The position numbers and the translations under genes are program-made. A stretch of DNA of 64,000 nt from Desulfovibrionales bacterium (GTDB taxonomy: Bacteria > Desulfobacterota > QYQD01): positions 1 through 64,000 of the forward strand of contig JAQURM010000010.1 in assembly GCA_028715605.1 (NCBI GenBank). The letters run 5' to 3'. The notes beneath the pieces were generated by a model. It worked only from the letters and a program-made list of their open reading frames with translations. It did no database searches and was not told where the DNA came from. Below are positions 1 to 6,946 of this stretch, piece by piece. How positions within the stretch are numbered: position 1 is the first letter of the stretch; every line of letters begins with the position of its first letter.

Positions 1-435
1 CCGCTTGGATTCATGGGATTACTTTATACTCCGTCAGCAATGGTGACAGCCCAGAGCATCCTCGCTTTTCCCATTGTGGCCTCTCTTTGCCACTCGGCTA
101 TTGTAAGTGTAGATCCTATTATCAGACAGGCCTCCCGGGCACTCGGGGCTACGCCTTTTCAGATAACACTCACTGTAATCAATGAGGCCCGCTACGGGAT
201 AATGTCCGGGATAACTGCCGCCTTCGGAAGGGTAATGGCAGAGGTGGGCGCGATACTCATTGTGGGCGGAAATATCGCAGGCTATACCAGGGTTATGACG
301 ACGACCATAGCGCTTGAGACGGATAAGGGAAATTTTGAGCTTGCCCTGGCCCTGGGGATGATACTTTTAACCATCTCATTAATTATAAACGCGGCCCTCT
401 ATTTAATTCAAAAAAAGGGAATGGTGGCGAGGTAA
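1..435 (+). CDS. tupB: Tungstate-type ABC transporter permease, 5' truncated by window edge
   Basis: Inner-membrane permease of an oxyanion ABC importer, most like the TupB subunit of tungstate transporters. The reading frame is open from base 1, so the gene starts upstream; about 144 C-terminal residues are visible. The EAA-type cytoplasmic loop is present (ASRALGATPFQ followed by E-A-R-Y-G-I), which docks on the ATPase. It is followed by the segment VGGNIAGYTRVMTT, characteristic of TupB/WtpB-like permeases, and a final membrane helix. The stop codon abuts the ATPase start at 436, so the two are one operon; a substrate-binding TupA should lie just upstream, out of view. Tungstate rather than molybdate or sulfate is inferred from the family-like motif. 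Tungsten enzymes such as aldehyde ferredoxin oxidoreductase or formate dehydrogenase would be the consumers. Confidence 0.8.
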   Translation, partial: PLGFMGLLYTPSAMVTAQSILAFPIVASLCHSAIVSVDPIIRQASRALGATPFQITLTVINEARYGIMSGITAAFGRVMAEVGAILIVGGNIAGYTRVMTTTIALETDKGNFELALALGMILLTISLIINAALYLIQKKGMVAR

Positions 436-1131
436 ATGAGTACGTCCCGGCGGGCCTTCGACCTGAGATTGACGGCCTTCAATATCTGCAAAAACTATAA
501 CAGGGAGCCTGTTCTTGGAGACTGCTCCTTTTCCTTTGATAAGAGCGGTACTTATGTGCTGATGGGTCCTAACGGCAGCGGCAAGTCAACGTTTTTAAGG
601 ATATGTGCCCTTCTTGAAGAACCGGATGAGGGCGAGATAATGTATTTCTCAGGAGCGGATGCCTTAAAGAAAGACATCGAACTAAGGCGTCGGACAACCC
701 TTTTGTTGCCGAGGGTCGGGGTATTTAACGCCACGGTGTTTAAGAACGTGGCTTATGGGCTGCGGATAAGGGGGATAAAAGGACCGGGAATAAAGGCGAA
801 GGTGGATGAGGCCCTGGAATTTGTCGGCCTGATTCATAAAATGAATCAGAATGCACGGCTTCTTTCCAGCGGAGAGACACAACGGCTTGGTATTGCAAGG
901 TCCATGGTTATTGAGCCTGAGATATTTTTCCTCGATGAACCAACGGCATCCGTTGATCAAAAAAATAAAGATATCATAGAGAATATAATTTTGAAGATGA
1001 AAGAAAGGGGCAAATCCATTGTGGTTATAACCACCCATGATATAGCGCAGGCAAACAGGCTCGCAGATTGGCTGCTTTTGCTAAAAGATGGGAAGGTTAT
1101 TCCCTCTCAAAGATGCGCCGAGGCGAATTAG
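436..1131 (+). CDS. tupC: Tungstate-type ABC transporter ATP-binding protein
   Basis: ATPase of the importer above, 231 residues, a single ABC domain as in TupC. Walker A GPNGSGKST lies near residues 44-52, the signature LSSGETQRLGIA near 142-153, Walker B FFLDEPTAS near 163-171 and the H-loop TTHD near 198. The start follows the permease stop without a gap, so translation is probably coupled. Oddity: the Q-loop glutamine expected a few residues before FNATVFKNV is not visible; the sequence there reads LLLPRVGVFN, with proline at the aligned position. That residue normally couples ATP binding to the permease, so this is either a real substitution or a local sequence error. No CIMP/TOBE regulatory domain follows, unlike ModC. 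Confidence 0.8.
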   Translation: MSTSRRAFDLRLTAFNICKNYNREPVLGDCSFSFDKSGTYVLMGPNGSGKSTFLRICALLEEPDEGEIMYFSGADALKKDIELRRRTTLLLPRVGVFNATVFKNVAYGLRIRGIKGPGIKAKVDEALEFVGLIHKMNQNARLLSSGETQRLGIARSMVIEPEIFFLDEPTASVDQKNKDIIENIILKMKERGKSIVVITTHDIAQANRLADWLLLLKDGKVIPSQRCAEAN

Positions 1132-1136
1132 TTCCC

Positions 1137-1310
1137 ATCCGAAAACCCCGGTTTTCTGGATGGAGCAATCAGCCCTCAGCTATCAGCTCGCCACAATACC
1201 GGCGAATCTTCGACGTTCAGCTTAAGATGCTATTTCTCGTATCCTTTTGCTGACGGCTGACATCTGATCGCTGTAAGCGTGAAGACGGAAACGATAGTTT
1301 CCAGATGAGC
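1137..1310. repeat. Dispersed intergenic repeat, copy 1
   Basis: Non-coding gap between tupC and the convergent GNAT gene. It holds phrases that recur at 6717-6935 in the same order: a CATCCGGAAA-like arm, GAGCAATCAGC..CTCAGCTATC, GCTGACGGCTGA..CTGATCGCTG, and a final hairpin with the TAGTTTCC..GATGA arm. The region has no open frame of interest. It is probably a shared non-coding repeat, with function unknown. Confidence 0.6.
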
Positions 1311-1315
1311 ACGAA

Positions 1316-1786
1316 TTAGAGTTCCATGCGCAGGGCCTTCTGTCCGGCCGGGTAGCGCCAGGGGGCCTCGCCGATAACGCGAAATCCGCATGTTTCAAAG
1401 AAGGAGCGACCGGCCCGGTTGGTTTCCGCCACGGACAGCCTAATCTTCATAGGGTTGCCCCTTTCGGTTGAGTCTTCCTTAAACTGCCTTGCAAACCTTA
1501 TCAGTTCACTCCCGATCCCATGCCGCCGATACTCCTTTGAGACGGCAATAGCCATGATCTCCAGCACAGTCTCTTTGTCCTGCTCATCCCGCATAATGGC
1601 TAACATAATAAAACCGCAGCGGACCTTACTGTTGGTCTCCTTTTCATAGACGAAGGTATAAGTACCTGGGGTGAGGAACCACTTGGCAATGGATAAGTCA
1701 TAGTGGCCATACTGGGAAAATGAATCTCTGGATAAGGGAAGTATAAAAGGAAAGTCGGTTAACTCCGCTTCTCTAACCAGGGTCAT
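1316..1786 (-). CDS. GNAT-family N-acetyltransferase
   Basis: A 156-residue single-domain GNAT acetyltransferase using acetyl-CoA. The acetyl-CoA binding segment is visible as VSKEYRRHGIGSELI (motif A, R/Q-x-x-G-x-G/A) near residues 82-96, followed by the NRAGRSFFETCGFRVIGE strand-helix typical of the C-terminal half. The substrate cannot be read from the sequence. It is the last gene of the cobamide cluster: its ATG overlaps the cobQ stop in an ATGA arrangement, so it is co-translated with cobQ. A role in cobamide metabolism is not established; the coupling may simply reflect operon packing. Confidence 0.75.
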   Translation of the reverse strand: MTLVREAELTDFPFILPLSRDSFSQYGHYDLSIAKWFLTPGTYTFVYEKETNSKVRCGFIMLAIMRDEQDKETVLEIMAIAVSKEYRRHGIGSELIRFARQFKEDSTERGNPMKIRLSVAETNRAGRSFFETCGFRVIGEAPWRYPAGQKALRMEL

Positions 1787-3276
1787 AGCAATCTCAGTAT
1801 CCGTTCCAGGTCACAATTTTCCTGTACCACCCTCGCCAGTTTATCCAGTTGTTCTTGGCGGAAGAGATGGTATGAAAAGCCGGACGTATAAGGGGGAAGG
1901 CCCTTTTGCCGTCGCAGCCAGTTGATAAAACTGCGCCGCGCCTGGTCGCTGTCGAAGACGCCGTGTATGTATGTGCCTAAGACCGGGCTATGGCCTGACA
2001 TGACCGCTATCGCGGTCTCCGGGGTGTCAACCAGCGGCAGGATGCGGTCTTTTATTCTTGTCCGGCCCATGTGTATCTCATATCCGAAGACACTTGTACC
2101 GGCGGGAAAGACGGGCGAAGAAAGCGTCCGATGGCAGACCTGACGCAAGACCTTCTCGCGCTCTATAGTGGTTTCTACCGGTAGAAGCCCCAGTCCCTCT
2201 GTCTCCCGGACGTCGCTCTCGGTCCCGAAGGGATCAAACAGTTTTTCTCCTAACATTTGATAGCCGCCGCAGATACCGACGATGGCTGTGCCCCTGGCGC
2301 AGGCCTCCGTTATGCGCGCATCCCAGCCCTGCTTCCGAAGATGTACGGCATCGGCCAGAGTAGCCTTGCTGCCGGGCAGGATCAGGCAGTCACAGAGATC
2401 AATCTCGGCCGGACTGCGGAGAAAGCGCAGGGAGACATCCGGTTCCAGCGTTAAAGGGGTAAAATCCGTGAAATTGGAGATGCGCGGGGGCACAACTACA
2501 CCGATCACTACTTTTCCCGTATCGACCTCGAATTTTCCGACCTGCGGCGGAATGGCATCTTCTTCATCCACCCAGATATCGCGAAAATAAGGAAAAACGC
2601 CCAGAACCGGCAAGTTGATGCTTTTTTCAAACATCTCTATCCCCGGCTCCAGCAGGGCCCGGTCACCGCGAAATTTATTTATGAGGAACCCCCTGACCAG
2701 GGGTTTATACTCCGCCTGGATAAGGTCATAGGTGCCCTTCATCCAGGCAAAGACCCCGCCCCGGTCAATGTCGCCGACAATGAGTACCCTGGCCCCGGCA
2801 TATTGCGCCATTTGCATATTAACCAGATCGCGGTCCTGCAGGTTAATTTCCGCCGGGCTTCCCGCCCCTTCGATCACTATTACCTCATACTCCCGGGACA
2901 GTTCGTCATAAGCCTTCTGCACTATTTCACGATGTCTCTTATAGCGGCGGTAATAATCCTGGGCATTACGATTGCCGTCCGGCCGGCCCAGGAGGATGAC
3001 CTGCGAGCAGTTGTCGTCCGAGGGTTTTAGGAGGATGGGGTTCATGCGCACGTCCGGCTGAAGACCGCAGGCCTCGGCCTGATAGACCTGGGCCCGGCCC
3101 ATCTCCAGGCCATCGGCCGTGACGTAGGAATTTAGGGCCATATTCTGGGCCTTGAAAGGAGCAACATTAATGCCCATTTCCTTAAGTATCCGGCCAAAGG
3201 CGGCAACGAGAACGCTCTTTCCCACGCCGGAGCCTGTCCCCTGGATCATCAGTGCCTTAGCCCGGTGTTTTTTCAT
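1783..3276 (-). CDS. cobQ: Cobyric acid synthase (adenosylcobyrate amidotransferase)
   Basis: Amidates four side-chain carboxylates of adenosylcobyrinic acid a,c-diamide with glutamine and ATP to give adenosylcobyric acid. At 497 residues it is the usual CobQ/CbiP length. The N-terminal P-loop-like GTGSGVGKSVLVAAF (residues about 13-27) belongs to the dethiobiotin-synthetase-like domain. The C-terminal type I glutamine amidotransferase half has the nucleophile region GICGGYQMLGE, with Cys near residue 335, and the catalytic His in GTYIHGVFD. The ATG overlaps the cobS stop (ATGA), so it belongs to the operon cbiR-cobU-cobT-cobS-cobQ-GNAT. Its presence shows the cell amidates the corrin ring itself and does not only salvage cobinamide. 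Confidence 0.95.
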   Translation of the reverse strand: MKKHRAKALMIQGTGSGVGKSVLVAAFGRILKEMGINVAPFKAQNMALNSYVTADGLEMGRAQVYQAEACGLQPDVRMNPILLKPSDDNCSQVILLGRPDGNRNAQDYYRRYKRHREIVQKAYDELSREYEVIVIEGAGSPAEINLQDRDLVNMQMAQYAGARVLIVGDIDRGGVFAWMKGTYDLIQAEYKPLVRGFLINKFRGDRALLEPGIEMFEKSINLPVLGVFPYFRDIWVDEEDAIPPQVGKFEVDTGKVVIGVVVPPRISNFTDFTPLTLEPDVSLRFLRSPAEIDLCDCLILPGSKATLADAVHLRKQGWDARITEACARGTAIVGICGGYQMLGEKLFDPFGTESDVRETEGLGLLPVETTIEREKVLRQVCHRTLSSPVFPAGTSVFGYEIHMGRTRIKDRILPLVDTPETAIAVMSGHSPVLGTYIHGVFDSDQARRSFINWLRRQKGLPPYTSGFSYHLFRQEQLDKLARVVQENCDLERILRLL

Positions 3277-4004
3277 GGCAAAAATACCCCGGTTAAAAAA
3301 AGCGCGGTCTCTACCAGCTCACTGAGCGCGCCCAGCATGTCTCCGGTTATGCCGCCGATCTTCTTCTTATAAAAGGCCAGGACCGCGGCGGTCATCAGCA
3401 GGAATATGCCGTTCATCCACAGGAAGGTTTTTAGCCCTACCAGGAGGGGGAGTCCCATAAGCGGCGCTACCAGGAGGAACCTAGTAACCCCTTCCTTACT
3501 GACAAAGTCCCTTCCGGTTCCCCCTTCTTTTCGGGCATAAGGGAGGAAATATGTCCCGAAAAGCATAGCCGCCCGGCCGTATGCCGCAGGCAAGACGAGG
3601 CAGGCCCAGGAGGCCTCTCCGCCGCGAGGAAGGTTGGCCAGGGCCGCCCATTTCAGGCCCAGGATAAAGAATAAGGCCATAGCCCCCATGGCCCCGATGT
3701 CGCTGGCCTTCATAATGCGCAGGGCATCTTCCCGCGAGCGATGGGAAAAGAGGCCGTCTGCCGTATCGGCCAGGCCGTCCAGGTGAATGCCTCCGGTAAT
3801 AGCCGCTAGAAAGAGGACGGAGAAAAGAGCGGTTATCTGGACCGGGAAGAGGCGGAGCAGGATATAATCGAAGAGAAAAATAAGGCCGCCGATCACCAGA
3901 CCGACGACCGGAAACCACGGCAGCGTCCCGGCTCCTATCTGTCCTTGGGTCCGGGGTGCAGGCAGGACGGTTAAAAAGGTAAGGGCCGCAAAGAAATTAC
4001 CCAT
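3273..4004 (-). CDS. cobS: Cobalamin synthase (adenosylcobinamide-GDP ribazoletransferase)
   Basis: Integral membrane enzyme that joins adenosylcobinamide-GDP to alpha-ribazole (phosphate) in the last steps of cobamide assembly. From the chosen ATG at 4004 it is 243 residues. This start begins MGNFFAALTFLTVLP, the family's normal N-terminus, and has AAGGGG-like ribosome binding bases; an upstream in-frame start would add 15 atypical residues. The conserved acidic cluster HLDGLADTADGL (about residues 75-90) binds the metal. Several hydrophobic helices follow, including the DMLGA segment near the C-terminus. It overlaps cobT by eight bases. Confidence 0.93.
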   Translation of the reverse strand: MGNFFAALTFLTVLPAPRTQGQIGAGTLPWFPVVGLVIGGLIFLFDYILLRLFPVQITALFSVLFLAAITGGIHLDGLADTADGLFSHRSREDALRIMKASDIGAMGAMALFFILGLKWAALANLPRGGEASWACLVLPAAYGRAAMLFGTYFLPYARKEGGTGRDFVSKEGVTRFLLVAPLMGLPLLVGLKTFLWMNGIFLLMTAAVLAFYKKKIGGITGDMLGALSELVETALFLTGVFLP

Positions 4005-5070
4005 TATTCCCCTTACTGACTTCGGCCTGTCTAAAGGTGTGCACCTCATTAAAGACCCGGCAGGCCGCCTCGATAATGTGCATGGCCAGGGCTGCTCCCG
4101 TCCCTTCCCCGAGACGCAGATCGAGATTTACGATAGGCGCAAGACCGAGGTGGGTCAACATGTGCTTATGTCCTTGCTCCACAGAACAGTGTCCGGCAAA
4201 GGCATATTGAGAGACAAGGGGGCAGAGCGTATGGGCAATCAGCGCGCCGGCCGTGGAGATAAGGCCGTCGATAACCACCGGTTTCTTATGATAGGCCGCC
4301 GCCAGCACTATTCCTGCAATGCCGCCTATCTCAAACCCGCCGACCTTGGAAAGGACGTCTATCCCGTCTGCCGGGTCAGGATGGTTTACAGAGATGGCCG
4401 CCCTGATAATCTCACACTTTTTTTGAAAAGACGCATCGGATATGCCTGTGCCGCGGCCGGTCATATCCTCTACGGACTGCCCCGTAATAACGGCGCCGAT
4501 GGCGCTGGATGGAGTGGTGTTCCCGATCCCCATATCGCCGGTGCCCAGAAGCGTTATTCCCCCGGAAAACATGGCCGCGGCCAGATCAAAACCGGCCAGG
4601 ATAGTCTCTTCCGCCTGCTCCCGGCTCATGGCCGGACCGCTTGTAAAATCATCCGTTCCCGCCGCGATCCTTTTTTTTATAAAACGATTTTCTCCCTGGA
4701 TGACATCCGGCAAATCCGGGACGATACCCATATCAACCACCAGCACCTCGGCAGTAAGCTGACGGGCCAAGGCGTTTATGCCGGCGCCGCCCCGGACAAA
4801 GTTTTTGACCATTTCCCCGGTAACTTCCTGGGGAAAAGCGCTTACACCTTTTTTAACTACCCCGTGGTCACCGGCCATGACCAAAAAACCTTTCTTTTTG
4901 ACGGAAGGATTGAGGCTGCGCGTTATGCCGCACAGCCGTTCGCCGATCTCATGTAATCTCCCGAGGGCACGGGGCGGCATGCACAGTTCGGCGGTGTGAT
5001 TTCTGGCTTTCTCCAGCGCATCCAGGTCGATCGGCTCGATTTTTGCGATAATGTCGTTAAGACGTGTCAT
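3997..5070 (-). CDS. cobT: Nicotinate-nucleotide--dimethylbenzimidazole phosphoribosyltransferase
   Basis: Activates the lower-ligand base by transferring phosphoribose from nicotinate mononucleotide, giving alpha-ribazole phosphate for CobS. At 357 residues it is full length. Recognisable segments are MAGDHGVVKKGVSAFPQEVT (about 62-82), FVRGGAGINALA, GTGDMGIGNTTPSSA (about 178-192), and near the end LDLRLGEGTGAALA containing the catalytic glutamate of the family. It lies between cobU and cobS in the same orientation; with CobU and CobS it completes nucleotide-loop assembly. The choice of base (DMB, other benzimidazoles or purines) cannot be predicted here, and no DMB synthesis gene is in view. 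Confidence 0.95.
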   Translation of the reverse strand: MTRLNDIIAKIEPIDLDALEKARNHTAELCMPPRALGRLHEIGERLCGITRSLNPSVKKKGFLVMAGDHGVVKKGVSAFPQEVTGEMVKNFVRGGAGINALARQLTAEVLVVDMGIVPDLPDVIQGENRFIKKRIAAGTDDFTSGPAMSREQAEETILAGFDLAAAMFSGGITLLGTGDMGIGNTTPSSAIGAVITGQSVEDMTGRGTGISDASFQKKCEIIRAAISVNHPDPADGIDVLSKVGGFEIGGIAGIVLAAAYHKKPVVIDGLISTAGALIAHTLCPLVSQYAFAGHCSVEQGHKHMLTHLGLAPIVNLDLRLGEGTGAALAMHIIEAACRVFNEVHTFRQAEVSKGNNG

Positions 5071-5085
5071 TTTTCCCCTTACCAG

Positions 5086-5604
5086 TTATTTGATTTTGAC
5101 CGGTATGCCGGCTACCAGCCAGTAAACTTCATCGGCACAGGCGGCCAGCGCCTGGTTGATCATACCGGACAGGTCACGAAATCCCCGGGCCAGCCGGTTT
5201 TCCGGGACGATACCGGCTCCGACCTCATTGGTTACCAAGATAAAGGAACAGAGGGATTTTTGCATCCTCTCCGCGAGAGCCCCTACCGAGCGCATTATCT
5301 CTTCTTCGGGCCTATCCCGGAGCAGCATATTGGAGACCCACATGGTGACGCAGTCAATGAGTATGACACCGGCCTTTGCCGCCTCCTGTTCTATAGCGCC
5401 GGCAATATTCAGGGGTTCCTCCACGGTGCGCCAGTCTTGGCCCCGCTGCTTCTGGTGGGCCTTTATTCGTTCTTTCATTTCCTCATCCATGGCCTGTCCC
5501 GTAGCCAGGTATAGCCGGTTTGTAAAGTGACGGTTGGCATAGTCCAGGGCAAAACGGCTCTTGCCGCTCCGGCAGCCTCCGGTTATCAGGATGGTCTTCT
5601 TCAT
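5086..5604 (-). CDS. cobU: Adenosylcobinamide kinase / adenosylcobinamide-phosphate guanylyltransferase
   Basis: Bifunctional enzyme that phosphorylates adenosylcobinamide and then transfers GMP to give adenosylcobinamide-GDP. The P-loop GGCRSGKSRFA is at residues about 8-18. The guanylylated histidine region is expected near AHQKQRG, and VILIDCVTMWVSNML plus VTNEVGAGIVPE are diagnostic CobU motifs. Start chosen at 5604, because it forms an ATGA overlap with the stop of the upstream cbiR gene; an alternative ATG at 5616 would add four residues. CobU needs cobinamide as substrate, which is the product expected from cobamide cleavage by the neighbouring CbiR-like enzyme. Confidence 0.93.
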   Translation of the reverse strand: MKKTILITGGCRSGKSRFALDYANRHFTNRLYLATGQAMDEEMKERIKAHQKQRGQDWRTVEEPLNIAGAIEQEAAKAGVILIDCVTMWVSNMLLRDRPEEEIMRSVGALAERMQKSLCSFILVTNEVGAGIVPENRLARGFRDLSGMINQALAACADEVYWLVAGIPVKIK

Positions 5605-6419
5605 GCCTTTGCCCATAGCCTTTCCAGTATTTCCAGCGAGGTCTGGAGGTGATGAAAGGAAAAGACCTCGATAGAGACCGTGCCCGTATATCCTTTCAAA
5701 AGGCGCAGCCAGTCCAAAAGGGCGGCCTCATCCAGGACATCCAGGCCCAGATGGTCACGGCCTTCATAGACTCCGTGCAGGTGGATGATGGCCGTCTTTT
5801 CCAGATACTTATCCAGGTAACGCAGTGGATCTTCGCCGTTGAGCAATATATGGCCGAGATCAAGGCAGACGGAGAGACCAAAGTCGTTGATAATATCCTC
5901 TACCCGGGTCAAGGGGTAGTCGAGGGTTTCGACAGAAATCATGCCCGGTTTAATCCCTGTCTTCAGGATGTTCCCGGTGCTTTCAGCGATATGTCTCTGC
6001 CATAAAGAAAGATTTTTCTTGCCACAGTCAGCATCACAGACATAGTGCAGCGTATAGGTGGAAGGGGTAAGCCTTTTGGTAAGGGCTATGGCCTCATGGA
6101 CCGCCGCGACTCCCTCTCCCCTTGCCTTGTCCGAAGGATGCCCGAGGAAAATATCCAGGGGAAGGTGCACATTGTAAGATAATCCTTGTTTATTCTGCAA
6201 AGCGGAGAGATCTGATATTTCCTCCCTGTCCGGCAGGTTTTTACTCTCAAAGAGGATTAGCTCCATCTCGTCCAGGTAGGGGGCAAGGCGCATAGCATTG
6301 GGCAGGATACGGTCAGGATAGATAAACGAGGTCGTAGCCAGGCGGAAAGGAGACCGCCGCCGGTAGCTTTTGGAAAATGTTGAATAATTCCCTTTGTCAC
6401 GTTCTACTACAGAAAACAT
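5601..6419 (-). CDS. cbiR: CbiR-like cobamide-remodelling TIM-barrel hydrolase
   Basis: A 272-residue protein of the AP endonuclease 2/xylose isomerase-like TIM-barrel superfamily. It has ordered metal-ligand candidates typical of that fold: YNVHLPLD, LHYVCD, ISVETLDYP, VCLDLGHILL, IIHLHGVYEGRDH and VSIEVFSF. Such a protein embedded in a cob cluster matches CbiR, described in Akkermansia muciniphila as an enzyme that removes the nucleotide loop from cobamides so they can be rebuilt with another lower ligand. Here it is translationally coupled (ATGA) to cobU, which would take up the cobinamide product. Function is inferred from fold motifs plus context. The start at 6419 lies in an 18-bp direct repeat, and no good ribosome binding site is seen. 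Confidence 0.72.
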   Translation of the reverse strand: MFSVVERDKGNYSTFSKSYRRRSPFRLATTSFIYPDRILPNAMRLAPYLDEMELILFESKNLPDREEISDLSALQNKQGLSYNVHLPLDIFLGHPSDKARGEGVAAVHEAIALTKRLTPSTYTLHYVCDADCGKKNLSLWQRHIAESTGNILKTGIKPGMISVETLDYPLTRVEDIINDFGLSVCLDLGHILLNGEDPLRYLDKYLEKTAIIHLHGVYEGRDHLGLDVLDEAALLDWLRLLKGYTGTVSIEVFSFHHLQTSLEILERLWAKA

Positions 6420-6566
6420 AATTTAATTACCGTTTGCGGCTGATGGCTGAAGCCAAGACCTCGCTTACCGAAGTCGTAGGGTGGGCTTTGCCCACCATCA
6501 TTGGCGGCGCAGCGTGGGTTTGGTGGGCGGAGCCCACCCTACATGGCTTTCTACTACAGAAAACAT
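6402..6566. repeat. 18-bp direct repeats flanking a GTAGGGTGGGC hairpin element
   Basis: The 18 bases at 6402-6419 recur exactly at 6549-6566. The first copy contains the ATG of cbiR, and the second also begins with ATG on the minus strand, followed by the same five codons. Between them sits an element with two 22-bp arms, 6476-6497 and 6521-6542, inverted with respect to each other (two mismatches). Each arm is itself nearly palindromic (GTAGGGTGGGC..GCCCACC). This looks like a small hairpin element inserted at the start of cbiR with duplication of its target. Confidence 0.7.
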
Positions 6567-6946
6567 GGCGCTTAACATATTGAGTAGCGGAGGCCGTGTC
6601 AAGGGAAAATGATTTTTGGATAAATTAGTTTTTGACAGCTCGTGCCCCTTTATGTATAAATACTATTTGCTTAATTTTTATAACTTTTTTCCCCTTGAGC
6701 GGTCATGAGGCAGTTTTCATCCGGAAATCCAAAAATTTCGGCCTACGGTCGGCCTAAGGCCGGATGAGCAATCAGCACTCAGCTATCGGCATGAAGCCGA
6801 TCCACCGTTCACTGTTGACCGTTTACCGAAAGAAGATGTCGGACAACGGTTAACGGATAACAATCATGCTGACGGCTGAAAGCTGATCGCTGAGAGCCTT
6901 CATCCGGAAATAGTAGTTTCCGGATGAACATGAGGCAGTAAATTAT
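6567..6946. other. Non-coding stretch with dispersed repeat, copy 2, and 11-bp hairpin
   Basis: No gene is seen between cbiR and the kinase start. 6717-6935 carries the second copy of the repeat found at 1137-1310. It ends in a perfect hairpin with 11-bp arms at 6900-6910 and 6917-6927 around TAGTAG, about 20 bases before the kinase ATG. The phrase CATGAGGCAGT occurs on both sides (6705-6715 and 6929-6939), suggesting a duplicated target around the repeat. The hairpin is close enough to the ribosome binding region to influence translation, but that is speculation. Confidence 0.55.

Noticed and set aside
4039-4956. A 305-codon plus-strand frame opposite cobT
   Set aside because: It is the antisense of a clear CobT; no family resemblance and no ribosome binding site.
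6420-6946. Possible cobalamin riboswitch before the cob operon
   Set aside because: On the minus strand I looked for the conserved B12-box and the CCGG/GCCACTG elements and did not find them; the region is repeats instead. A covariance-model search with the cobalamin family would settle it.
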